Translations under genes and position numbers: made by a program | Shown: positions 1-10,372 of the stretch, one piece after another | Position numbering within the stretch: the first letter of the stretch is position 1 | How the letters are laid out: every line of letters begins with the position of its first letter | NCBI RefSeq assembly: GCF_024679245.1 | Contig: NC_090186.1 | Span: forward strand, 31,881,946-31,945,945 | Reading direction: 5' to 3' | DNA from: Pseudorasbora parva | Lineage: Eukaryota; Chordata; Actinopteri; Cypriniformes; Gobionidae | Length of the DNA stretch: 64,000 bases | The notes under the pieces: model-generated | What the model was told of the DNA's origin: nothing | The model's database searches: none | What the model saw: only the letters and a program-made list of their open reading frames with translations

Positions 1-2478
1 AAATTCTCTACCTTTCTGAAGCAGTTCATGCAGTGGTTTGGCAATGTCTGCATAATCTTCTATGAACTGACGGGAGTAATTGCATACTCCTAGGAAGCTA
101 CGCAGTTCTGAGACATTTGTGGGAGGTTTAATATTCTTTACTGCTTCTATTCTACTAGACTGAGGTTGAATACCATCAGGGCCAACAGTCAGTCCAACAT
201 ACTCCACCTTTGTACGGCACCACTGTCCTTTGGCTAATGAGAGTTTAGCACCTGCCTCAGTGAGCTGGGTGAGAACATGTCGGATCTCTGCTAGATGATT
301 CGACCAGGTCTGACTACGCATAAGGATATCATCTACGTAGATCAGGTTACCACGCGTGGCTGAATCACCCATAGCCTTGTGTAGAAATATGTTAAACTCA
401 GCAGGGGAGTTTGAATAGCCAAATGGGCACCTGTTCCATGTGAACTGTCTACCTCCAAAAGAAAATGCCAGTTTATACTGATCTGCTGGGTCTACCTTCA
501 TTGTCCAAAAACCATTTGCCACGTCAACTGTGGAGAAGTATTTAGCTGTTGTAACTTTAGCTAGCTCTTGGTCAAGATGTATCATAGGCCAACGTGATAA
601 GGGAACCTGTTTGTTGAGCTGCCGGTAATCTACAGTCAAACGCCATTTTCCGCTTGGCTTTAAGACAGGCCAAACCGGAGAATTGTAGGTTGAATTGCAC
701 TCACGTATGATCTTTTTCTCTAACAGGGAATCTATGATTTCCTGAATGGAGTCAAAAGCAGTGAGTGGTACTCTATATTGCCGCACAAACGTGGGCGGGG
801 CATTTGGATCTGTGGGAATACGGACTGTATGGACATCTGTGGCTCCACAATCATAGGAATCTCTGGAAAAGATTTCCTTGTGCTCATAAAACACCTGCCT
901 TAATTCTTGACGCTGGACCTCTGTGTCCAGAGCATCAGCTTGGTCTAGCTGTTTTTGAACTTCTGACTCAAAGCCGGAGTATGGTTCAGTGCATGTTACT
1001 GTATCTTTCTCACAGTTCATTGGTGCCTGCGACTCTTTGGCCATCACAGTATGTACCACTATCTCACTGTCACTTTCAAAGTCTACTCTACACACAGCTC
1101 CCTCAAACACACCTGGATGGGTTATGATGGAAATCATCTTGGTAGGGTAGGTGAGATATACTTGCTCACAATTGTCTCTCTCTATAGGCAAGTCAGGAAG
1201 ATCTCCTATGACAGGAATAGTTAATTCAAAATCATGAAAGGAGCTATCAATCAAGTATCCTAGAGGAGTGTGGGGAGGTATGCAAATATTTCCTCTGGTG
1301 AGATTTTGTACAAGTAGGTAGGTTGAGCGGTTGTACAGTTCAAGTTGTGGGTTACCACAAATTGTGAGTCCCAAACAGCAAAACTTAGCAGAAGGCTGGA
1401 AGAAGGCTTCCAGTGTCAGGTCAGGTACCACAAGCATGTAGTGTTTGAGCTGTTTATGGCCAAGCTTAAGGGAGACCGAGCAAACTCCAACACTCTTAAC
1501 TGTTGTTTGGGGGCCACTAGCGAGCCAAAATCTTTGGTTCTTCTCAACCATGGGAATCATGCAAGGTTTCTCTTGTAACAGTTGATACAGTTCCTGACTC
1601 ATCGCTGACTTCTCTGACCATAGTGCAACCACAGCATCCTCAACCAGTACCTCATTAACATGTATGCCTCCCACCACTTGTGGATTATATACATGGGTGT
1701 TACGAAGTTCCAGGGCACACAAGAATGCATTTTTCTTTTCTAACAGCTCTAGAGGTATCCTGTTCTCATGAGCTGTGTCTGCTGACTGGGGGTTGATGAT
1801 TTGCATTTCCCTCACAGCAGGAGAGTCTTCACTAAGGTGGGTATCCTTCAGTGTCAGCTGACTAGAGCCAGATGTCCTCTCTACCTCCACTGCCTTGCAT
1901 ACCTTCTGACTAGAGCTAGTCTCTTCGATGGGCCGTGGGACTCTGACTTGTGCCCACAATTGACAGTTGTGAAGGTCAATTAATGGTGTGAGCCTATTCA
2001 ACAGATCCTGGCCAATAAGAAGCTGCTCTGTGTCGAAGCCAACAACGTAGAGAGGGTGAACTATCTTCATCTCACCAAAGGTTAACTCCACCCACACCCG
2101 CTGGTTAACAGGGGCCTGATCCTGCGTGTAACTGGTTATCTTGATCTGACAACTCTCTACCTTAAGCCATTTACCAAGCGAGTTGGTTACTTGGGTGAGT
2201 TTTTTAAACAACCCAGGTGACACCAAAGAAATTTCTGAGCCAGTATCTAGCAGGGCATCACATGTTAATACACCTTCAATGTACACAGAAATATATATTC
2301 TTCTGGCCCTGCCTCTCTGTGTCAAGTCACCAAGGAACTGACAGAGACTGGGGTTAGGTCTGCTGACATCTGATTCATTAGGCCTCACAATCTGTTGCAT
2401 GGTTCCCCCTTCCCTTGGCTCTTCCCCCCACCCTATAAAGTACACTTTTGGTGGGGGAGGGGAGGGGTCCCGGCCTAG
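1..2478 (-). CDS. pol: LTR retrotransposon pol, partial (protease and reverse transcriptase)
   Basis: Reading the minus strand in the frame of gag, every codon from just after the gag UGA (2479-2481) to base 1 is open, about 826 codons, so the reading frame leaves the window intact. An aspartic protease motif LLDTGSE lies at 2233-2253 (catalytic D at 2245-2247), with the second-half strand LLIGQDLL near 2010. Reverse transcriptase fills roughly 810 to 60: FSTVDVANGFW holds the first catalytic Asp (523-525) and YVDD lies at 328-339. It ends in a KPLHELL segment that normally leads into RNase H. The protease would process the polyprotein and the RT would copy the element RNA. The YVDDIL and DYRQLN-type motifs fit the Ty3/Gypsy group better than vertebrate retroviruses; that is inference. 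The first in-frame ATG is at 2400, but readthrough from gag is the likelier source. RNase H, integrase and the other LTR are outside the window. Confidence 0.9.
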
Positions 2479-2481
2479 TCA
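2405..2481 (-). promoter_or_regulatory. Candidate gag-pol stop-codon readthrough signal (UGA CUA G plus 3' hairpin)
   Basis: On the minus strand gag ends CAA UGA CUA G, and pol continues in the same frame. After an 11-nt spacer comes a C-rich run (2467-2450), a 17-nt loop, and a G-rich run. Bases 2457-2450 pair perfectly with 2432-2425 (8 bp, G-C rich), and the outer C-run can pair with the purine run at 2414-2405. UGA CUA G followed by RNA structure is an established readthrough context in alphaviruses and several vertebrate mRNAs, and murine gammaretroviruses use stop readthrough plus a structure for gag-pol. The function here is inferred; the sequence arrangement is directly visible. Confidence 0.7.
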
Positions 2482-4554
2482 TTGCTTGGAAGGAGGGTCA
2501 TTTTCTTTCTGGGAGGTGTGTTCCTCTGACTTAAGGTCTTTGAGGGCTTTAGCAAGTATTTTCTGAATTTGCTTAATGTTATCACGATCCCTTTCTTCAG
2601 TACCTTTGAACTCCTTTTTCTTTTGACTACCCTGTTTGTGACTGTCCCTTGACTTATCTCTGAACCTCCTGTACCTCTCTTCCCTGTGTGTATGCCTGCC
2701 ACCCTTGTATCCTCCATTGCCTGAGGATTTATGGCTATGTGTGTTCTGTTGGAACTCACTGGACTTTGGCTGGGAGGGGCGACCAGTACGGGCTGGTCCA
2801 CTTTGGGGAAGCTCTGAACCTTCTAGTTCAAGAGGAGGCTCCCTGTCGTGTCGGAGTTCAAACACCTGAGTACTTGGGTCCCTGTCTTTCTTGTCTGTGT
2901 GTAACTTCTCACTCTCCCAGGCTCTCATTGCAAGCTGTCTCAACTCTGCTGCAGTCATGTGATCAACATCTACCAGCAATGAAAGGGATTTCCTAATTGT
3001 TGGATGCAAATTACTCACAAACAGACTTTTAAACATCACATCCTCTTCTGCCCTAGGTGAATCAGAACCAGCAAAATATACTCTACGCAAGCGCTCATAA
3101 TACTCTCTGGGTGATTCATAGCGATTTTGCTTAGTCTGTAAAGCAGAAAGCCTGGAGACAGATGGGTTTTGATATATTGTGTATTCGGCTCTCAGGGCTC
3201 TACACAGTTCATGGTAATTACCAGCAATGGCTGGGCTCTGTCTCTCCATGAAACCATGGACAGTTCGCACTGTTGTTTTCCTCAGAATGAGGAGTTTATC
3301 TGCCATTGTGGCCTCAGGGATGTATGACAGTGCATAGTTTACATCTTTAAGGTACAACTCTATGTTGCTTCCTGGGGTATCAGGATTAAACACTTCAATG
3401 TCACGTGCTAATTCCCTAAGCTGACGTAGCCTACTGTCTCTGGATGTTACTGTACTAGGGCGACTAGTTTTTCCCCATACTGGAGAGTCAGAATCTACTC
3501 CGTGAGGATGGCTGGGACTAGCAGTGGGGGTTGGGCCACTGGCTGCAACAGCATCACTATAGGCCTGATAGCGTTGTCTCTGTGAGGGGCCATCAAATAA
3601 GGGATCTTTCACTAGTGGGTTGAATGAGCTGAAGCGCACACTTGGTAGCTCAGGTTCATGGGGCATGTCCCTATTTATGTCCAACTGTTCCATTCTTTTC
3701 CCTATTTCCTCTAGTCTCTGCTCTGCGACATCAGCTTTATCTGCCCAACCTTGGGCTCTGGCAGCAATTCTGTCATGACTGTTCTGGACTTCTAATAGTT
3801 TATCGTCTGTCCTAGCCAAGTCCTCTCTGAGTTGAATCTGATCCTGTTTTGAATCATACAGTTGTCGCTTAAACAACTGTGACTCTTCACGTGTATCAGT
3901 ATACAGTTTGTGTTCTATCTCTAAGTCCCTTTTTAAACAAGAAATTTCAGACAAGGCTGACTTTAACTCATCCTTGGCCTGTTTCTCACTCATACTCACT
4001 ACTCTTAATTTGTCTGCCTGTGCCGACAAATCCCTTTGAGCCTGAGCCAACTCTGTTTGCAGAGTAGGTATAGAGACTGAACTTACACACTCATTCTTGA
4101 CCTGTTCAAGCTCAGTTTCTAGGTCTAGATTTTCATCTTTTAACTTTTTTATTTTCTCTTCTTGGCTGTCCATAACACACTGCAAGTCTTCTTTCTCTGC
4201 AGACAATCTTTTAGCTTCAACCTTTAAATGGTCATTTGCATGACGCATATCAGCCAGCTCACTCTTTAGCTCTTGGATCATCATATCCCTATCTCTCATC
4301 TGTTCATTAGCAAGGGATACTCTGTCTATTGCTTGGGTTAACTGAGCAGCCCAATTTAGTGCTAAGCTAGAGAGGAGTTTGATTAGCGAGGCACCTTTTA
4401 TGGCCTGGCCTGCTGCTTCAGCGGTTAGCTGTGTTGTTTTGAGGCTGATTTCCTCATAATCTAAGCCCTTAATCATTTCTATGTAACCTGGATTCACAGC
4501 ACTGGTCAGGTCTACAACCAGCTGTTCAGGTAGGGTTAATTCTGCCATTTCCAA
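2479..4554 (-). CDS. gag: LTR retrotransposon gag, intact (691 aa)
   Basis: One uninterrupted ORF whose product should form the particle shell of the element. Residues about 60-290 are a long charged heptad-like stretch rich in E, K, L and Q (coiled coil). Residues about 385-560 hold a capsid-like helical domain with sequence such as IELYLKDVNYALSYIP and SPREYYERLRRVYFAG, which resembles the gag part of the Xenopus posterior protein and related vertebrate retroelement gags (from memory). The tail (about 590-691) is very basic and rich in H, R, K and S, with no CCHC zinc knuckle anywhere; only a few scattered cysteines are present. The start ATG follows about 580 bp of leader. It ends at a UGA in the pol frame. 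An overlapping minus-strand ORF at 2475-2801 is a shadow. Confidence 0.85.
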   Translation of the reverse strand: MEMAELTLPEQLVVDLTSAVNPGYIEMIKGLDYEEISLKTTQLTAEAAGQAIKGASLIKLLSSLALNWAAQLTQAIDRVSLANEQMRDRDMMIQELKSELADMRHANDHLKVEAKRLSAEKEDLQCVMDSQEEKIKKLKDENLDLETELEQVKNECVSSVSIPTLQTELAQAQRDLSAQADKLRVVSMSEKQAKDELKSALSEISCLKRDLEIEHKLYTDTREESQLFKRQLYDSKQDQIQLREDLARTDDKLLEVQNSHDRIAARAQGWADKADVAEQRLEEIGKRMEQLDINRDMPHEPELPSVRFSSFNPLVKDPLFDGPSQRQRYQAYSDAVAASGPTPTASPSHPHGVDSDSPVWGKTSRPSTVTSRDSRLRQLRELARDIEVFNPDTPGSNIELYLKDVNYALSYIPEATMADKLLILRKTTVRTVHGFMERQSPAIAGNYHELCRALRAEYTIYQNPSVSRLSALQTKQNRYESPREYYERLRRVYFAGSDSPRAEEDVMFKSLFVSNLHPTIRKSLSLLVDVDHMTAAELRQLAMRAWESEKLHTDKKDRDPSTQVFELRHDREPPLELEGSELPQSGPARTGRPSQPKSSEFQQNTHSHKSSGNGGYKGGRHTHREERYRRFRDKSRDSHKQGSQKKKEFKGTEERDRDNIKQIQKILAKALKDLKSEEHTSQKENDPPSKQ

Positions 4555-5138
4555 CAGATACTAGCAGGTTAGCTATTCTCAGTATTTTAGACAACAGTTT
4601 TTATAGTTTGAAGTCACAGGGGCACTGTAAGCCACACCTTGACTAGTGATACGGACTCTAGACCGTGGTGATGAGTAGTCAGAAGGAACTACCCTTATCT
4701 GACACTTACAAGTTCACACAGAACTCTCAAATTCTGATAGTCTTACAAGGTATATGAGCCCTTTGCTATACTAGTGGTAGCAATTAGTTATAATTAATAA
4801 TCACAACCTCTGCTAACACTATAGTTTCCTGGATGAGGAAACCTTTACCAGAACTATGCCACTATAAAATGGTCCAAAGCTTAAACAACAATTCTATTTA
4901 CTGCAAACAATTCAGCTGCAACAAATCCTATTCATAAATGGTACAACACGGAGCTGAATGAAGAAACTACAAATCAGGCTTGGGAGGAACCACCTGCTAA
5001 GCAAACAGTAACTGACCAAACTGAGAAATTTAGTTTCCTGTTAAAGTAATTTACCTTGCAGTCTTTAGGTGAATTCTTTGTGTTGATGAACAAAAGACTC
5101 GTTTCAATCTTAGTTGGCCTCACACGGGGCACCAAAAT
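4555..5138 (-). other. Retrotransposon leader with primer-binding-like site
   Basis: This stretch lies between the LTR and the gag start and has no convincing ORF. Directly beside the LTR border, at about 5117-5134, the minus strand reads TGGTGCCCCGTGTGAGG, which begins with TGG as a primer-binding site complementary to a tRNA CCA end should. I cannot assign the tRNA. A second copy of the first 11 bases (TGGTGCCCCGT) lies inside the LTR near 5238-5248. Confidence 0.5.
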
Positions 5139-6541
5139 GTAGTGATTATTACTCAGTTCACCGATGACGTAGTGATTTTTAGATCACGTGTCACTTAAGG
5201 TGTGGTTATGAGTGTATCAGATGACCCCTCCCTCTTTGATACGGGGCACCAGCTAAGAATACTATCTTAACAATATAAGAACACTCGCAAAAGAGCTGTT
5301 CAGTAATTCAGAATTAATGTAAATTAGAGGGAGTTGGTCAGCTGATTTATCTGAAGGATTTGTGAGTCTGGACAACCAGTAGAGTCTTTGATCATCAACA
5401 CAATGAAGACACAGTGTAATAAAATGAATGAAATTTATTAACAATAGATATGCAAGAGTAAATACTTAAACGATTAATAATGCTAGTAATGGATATATAC
5501 TTCTAAAGGATAGTAAACTAATAACCAAAAAGTAATGAACGAAACAATAAAACCAATAAATGATGTGAGCACAGAATGGATAAATGCAATGCTGTTGAAC
5601 AGAATGTAGCAATAGAAGAGAATTGTATGGGAATGCTTCTTATGGGAACCACCTAATGGTTCTGGCACATGGTGATAAATAAATGCTTATTTATCATTAA
5701 ACAAATAATAAACCTATTATTTGTAACAACCTGACCTCAAGTAATAGTTATCTAAACAGGTTAGAAAACATATGCTGCATGTATAAACTAATGCCAAGGT
5801 CTCTAGAAAGAGGTTTGGTAAGTTTATATTTACGTTTCACACAGTCGGGTGATCAGTCCTGGCAGTAGATACGTCTTCCACTGGTTATGCGGGTAGCGTG
5901 CAGTGGGAGGGGCGCAGAGTTGCAAGTAGCCGTTGCCACGCTGGGCTGAAGGATGCAGAACTCTGGTTGCGCCAAGAGGGTCCTTAAACGTGGACCAGGC
6001 AGCTGGGTCAGTCGAATCTTCACAGGGTCCTTTGCAGGCTGGCTGCGTCACTGAGGAGCCGTGTGGGACCGGCAATGTCTGCCGATGCAGAGGTCCTTGG
6101 TGGACTGGATGTGCTGCTGGAGGAGTTGTAAAGGTCAGATAAGATCTCTCAAGGAGAGAGCCCTTTTCCAGCTATAGTTTGCCGAAAGCAATATAAAGGT
6201 TTTGCTCGCAAAAGCTTAACCTCCACTGTCTTGTAGTCTCTTTCCTCGTCAGGTCAGAAGCTCAGGACGTGGTGTGTCTGTTAGTGTCTCCTTCCCCGTC
6301 GGGTTAGAAACGCAGAACGTGGTGTGTCTGTTAGTGTCTCCTTCCCCATCGGGTTAGAAACGCAGAACGAGGGTGTGTCTACCCGGGGGACATATTTATC
6401 CCTTTCCGATGAGGAGGAGATTGAAATCCGGCGCCTTTCCGGTCCTGGATTGTGATTGGCCACTGGGTTCTGAAGTAGGCACGGTGTTGCCCACCCTAGT
6501 GTGGAACTCATTTGCATAGCATAAAGTGGCATGTTAAAACA
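5139..6541 (-). mobile_element. LTR of the gag-pol retrotransposon (5' LTR in element orientation)
   Basis: The inner border is well placed: on the minus strand the LTR ends CACTACA just before the primer-binding-like site. The outer border at 6541 is tentative, chosen because the minus strand starts TGTTTTAACATG there, giving TG...CA ends. Inside are a minus-strand AATAAA (5434-5439), an AT-rich inverted repeat near 5680-5735, a TATA-like ATAAATAT near 6390 and a 50-bp tandem repeat. The matching LTR is outside the window, so length and target duplication cannot be checked. Confidence 0.55.
6251..6380. repeat. 50-bp tandem repeat in the LTR, 2.6 copies
   Basis: Copies run 6251-6300, 6301-6350 and a partial 6351-6380, each around the core GTGGTGTGTCTGTTAGTGTC. 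Repeated blocks upstream of an LTR promoter often act as enhancers; that role is inference. Confidence 0.85.
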
Positions 6542-8066
6542 ATGTCTTAAATGTTTTACCCATGCATTATTTCTTTACCAAACCTCTTTTAAAATATAAA
6601 AGGCATCGTATGGAACAGATAGAGACCAAACATGATAAGAAACGGCTAAGTCATCGTCCACGCATTCGTTTATCTGTTAATGTACCTGTCCCGTGGACTG
6701 TTGTTTTTACAGTCAATAACCATTAACATAAACTGCACTTTGTGTGAAGATGAGGTGGATGAGTTGCAGTTCATATACATTTAAGACATCCAAACATGTG
6801 TATGAATGGATTTAGATAGACCTCTGTGGCCTCTCTTTTGCTGCTGCCTTCAGGAGGTCCTGGAGGAATTTTTATGGCAGCACTTGCCTAAACCTTAGGA
6901 ATGAGTTTGGAGGTTAAAATCCACTTGTAGACCAATGAGAAGTCCTCTCTTTGGTGGTGGTGGGTGCAGAAGGTCCCCCCTTCCTGCCATGTAAGAGGTG
7001 TCTGGCAGTTGTCTTGGCATCTTATCTGATGTTGCTGAACATTTGTTTATGTTCATTCACCAAGGGTCCAATCATAGTGTGGCACATCTTCTTCCACACT
7101 GGTAGTTAGGGAGGGGCCTTGCCATAAACTGGTCTCTGGAATGCCACCCTTACTGATGTTCACTACATCTGTCATTTTCTAAAAAAAATATAAAACTTTA
7201 TACACTTACTGCATCTAGACCATTTTAACCACAAATGCGCTTCTTGCTCTAATCTGCGATGCGTCATGCATTACATCATCATGTTGGCCTTCACAAAAAT
7301 AGGTAAAACAACGATGTCGGACGATTGTTTCACCCTACTGCGATACTTCTGCCTACATCACACGTGACCTTTCCAACGTTAATGCTGAAGTGAACTACTC
7401 CTTTAAGAGTGTGATAAGCCTGGAATCATTGTATCAAAATATATTTTCTTTCTCTTAAGAATTAACATTCTCACCCTTATCATTTACTCACCCTCATGTT
7501 CCAAACTTGTGTGACTTTCTTCTGTGGGATGTTTAGCAGAATCTAGGATCTAGAAATGCCGAAAAACACCATTTACGTCTCATAAAAGCAGTAAATACAA
7601 CTCATGCGCTATATTCTTAGTTTTTTTTTGCTATTTTTTTAGGTTTCAACAAAGAATATTTGTTTTTGTTCTCTAATAGTCTTTTGTGTCATTCACATTC
7701 ATATTTTTTTATGCTTTTATTCAGTATGCAATAAATTAATCTAAAGTATTTCAGGTCAAATAAAATGTTCTGTTTATCAATAAAAGTCATGAAAAAATGT
7801 ATCACGGTTTCCACAAACATTTTAAGGAGCACAACTGATTTCAACATTGATAATAATAAGAAATGTTTCAAATCAACATACCAGAATAATTTCTGTAAGA
7901 TCTTGTGACACTGAAGACTGATTAATGGTTGCTGAAAATTCAGCTTTTCCATATATTACGTACAAATAGATTACATTTTAAAGTATAAAAAGAAAATGGT
8001 TATTTTAATTTGTATTATCTCAGAATATTATTGTTTTTCAACAGAATATCTGCATTGGTGAGCATA
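6542..8066. other. Non-coding, with old repeat fragments
   Basis: No exon with splice sites is seen on either strand. Bases about 7217-7405 and 7455-7530 look like decayed MITE pieces (the latter with the CATTTACTCACCCTCATG-type terminus). Bases about 7790-8050 are a copy of a dispersed repeat also present near 18185, 38530 and 40400. Confidence 0.5.
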
Positions 8067-8900
8067 AAGCCTAGTTCACACTGCCCGATTTTTTGCCCCG
8101 ATTTTGAGTCGCCGACAGGTTTTGTGAAATCACAGACAAATGCTCGAGATCACAGGCAAATTGGTGCTCGTTCACGCGAGTGACAGTCACGCAGTGTGAA
8201 TAATCAAAGACGCGATCAGAGAGAACGGTGAGATATTTAGCATGCTAAATATCTGGACCTGTCTACGATTCAAACTCCTGCTGTGTGAACTGCGTTCTGA
8301 CTGAAAATTACACTGACAGCCAATGAAAGAGTGAGATACAGGGCAGCGGGAGGTTCAGGGAGGAGTTATAGAGCAGAATATAAATTTTAATAGATATATT
8401 TACAATTCTATCAAACAGAAACAAAGGCCAAACATTTGCACATCCAGCCACAGCAGCAGCACTTTACAAAATTGTTTATTTACCTCAAACTGTCTTTGCA
8501 GAACACAATCCTGGCTCCCTCTCTCTCTCCAACAATTTCCTCCGCCATAATCTTTTTTCTTTTTCTTCACAAATCAGCGCACGTACAATTTGAAGCAAAC
8601 TTTGTGCAGTTTATCATTTTTAATAACAATTCCATGTCTCACGCGAGAACTCCGGTCAGACGCACGTGTGATCTCGCGTTGTTTACTTGTCACATCACAC
8701 GTGTAGTTGGGAAACGTAGTTTGCGCACGGGAGAGAGAGAGTTGTCGGCGATTCTTCCTCATGCAGTGTGAACTCCTCTGTCGTCAAACCATCGTGCAGT
8801 GTGAACACAGCAGAGACTGAATGATACCCCAGATAGTCATGTAGTGTGAAAAGAGCAGTGACCCGACAAGTTTGAAAATCGTGCAGTCTGAATTAGGCTT
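8067..8900. mobile_element. Non-autonomous DNA transposon (MITE)
   Basis: The ends are inverted: AAGCCTAGTTCACACTGCCC at 8067 against the reverse complement of CGTGCAGTCTGAATTAGGCTT at the right end. Subterminal GCAGTGTGAA motifs recur many times. No transposase is encoded and the short ORFs inside have no recognisable domains. Confidence 0.7.
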
Positions 8901-9060
8901 AAGAGACTTCTACAGTAAATGTAGACTTCTACTTATACATTTATGCTTCTTTCTAAAAACATAAAAAAAATCTTTCCAATTACAAATTTTGACCTCTAGT
9001 GTATATTCAAATGTGTGCAACACGGCAGGTTTGTAAAGTCACTGAAATATGCACATTTAA

Positions 9061-10368
9061 AGCCACGCTATGTAACTTTTTCAGTCCGCCGGAGGGCGCC
9101 TATTCAAAGCAAAGGCGTAGTTTGTTGACGCCAGGTTTAAGCGCAGAATCTTGGGACATGTTGTTTTCACCTCACAGCCGGTGATAAAGAATCCGGATAG
9201 AACTCGGGCAGAAATCATGTTCATGTATGCGATTATTAACATTACTGTAGTATGAAGCGGAGCAGGACCGAGTGTTATGGAGCTGAGCAAGGCTGCTGGA
9301 GCAATTGTTGTGTAACACACGGCTCGCGAGCAGTGATACTTTTATTAGGACAGGACACAGTCGCCGGCGTTACCGCTTTTCCAGTCATGAGTATGAGGTA
9401 ACACAGCTCTGTTTATCATATTAGATACATTTAAGTGTGTTTAAAATGATGCTATGACATTAGTCTGTGCATGTGACACTTGTTGCACACTGCTAAGAGT
9501 AAAGCTCTTCTGCAGAATAATACCAAAAACCGAGGGTAACTCAGATGTCCCGGTTCCTTGGTTAAAATAGCAATTTTACTGTATTACTGTTATTTTTTTT
9601 ATTTTGTTCAGTGGTTGTTATTTGATAGGTAGCCTATAGGCTGAGGTTGCTTTCACTTTAAAGATTACTGCCTACAGTAAACGGACCCATTAGCCTATAG
9701 CCTATAATGTCAAACTTCTCAAACCTATTCACTCAAGACACTGCCAAGACGGACATTTAGACATAATAATGGGTGTATTTGATTATGATTGTTCAAGGGC
9801 ATAAGCCTATATAAAAACAGATCTGTATACTCGCGAGCACTGACAGCCGGCACAAACAATCCTCCGCCAGTCTGACATCGGTCCGTGTGTCAGGAGCGAA
9901 TTGAGTTTGTGGTATACAACGCTTTTATTAACTCTTTTTTAGTGTTATCGGGCATATCATACTTTTATTTGGTCATTCATCCATCTAAGTAATCAATTCG
10001 TCCGGTCCTTGGCACTTAGGCCTATGCGAGACAAGATGGCAGCCGAGAAAGATTTACTTTCGTTTTTACAAAGACACACTGTGCAAGCACCCCAACGTCT
10101 GTAATCCTCATGAAAACAATGTATTAAAGCTTTAAATAAATTAGTTCAGTTAGATTTTTATTTTTTGTTATTGAAAACATTTTTTTGGTGATTATTTTGC
10201 GGTGAAATGGCAAATTATGAAGGATCGCAAAAAAAAAGCGACATTTTTCTGATTTTGCATTGTTTTCAGCGATCGCGGAATCGTGAAAAACTGGAGGGAC
10301 TGAAAATGTATAACACTGGCCTGGTGGTTTTTGGATATTTTACTGCAAAAATACTACATAGTGCACCT
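9061..10368. mobile_element. MITE-like element flanked by TTAA
   Basis: TTAA lies at 9057-9060 and 10369-10372. The left end AGCCACGCTATGTAAC mirrors the right end ACTACATAGTGCACCTT as an imperfect inverted repeat. TTAA duplication is typical of piggyBac-type elements. No transposase ORF is seen. Confidence 0.6.
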
Positions 10369-10372
10369 TTAA

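Noticed and set aside
765..1983. Plus-strand ORFs of 60-120 codons at 765-1127, 1345-1578 and 1801-1983
   Set aside because: They lie opposite the open pol frame and show no domain; they are antisense shadows.
8436..8771. 111-codon plus ORF
   Set aside because: Lies wholly inside a MITE with inverted ends and has no recognisable domain.
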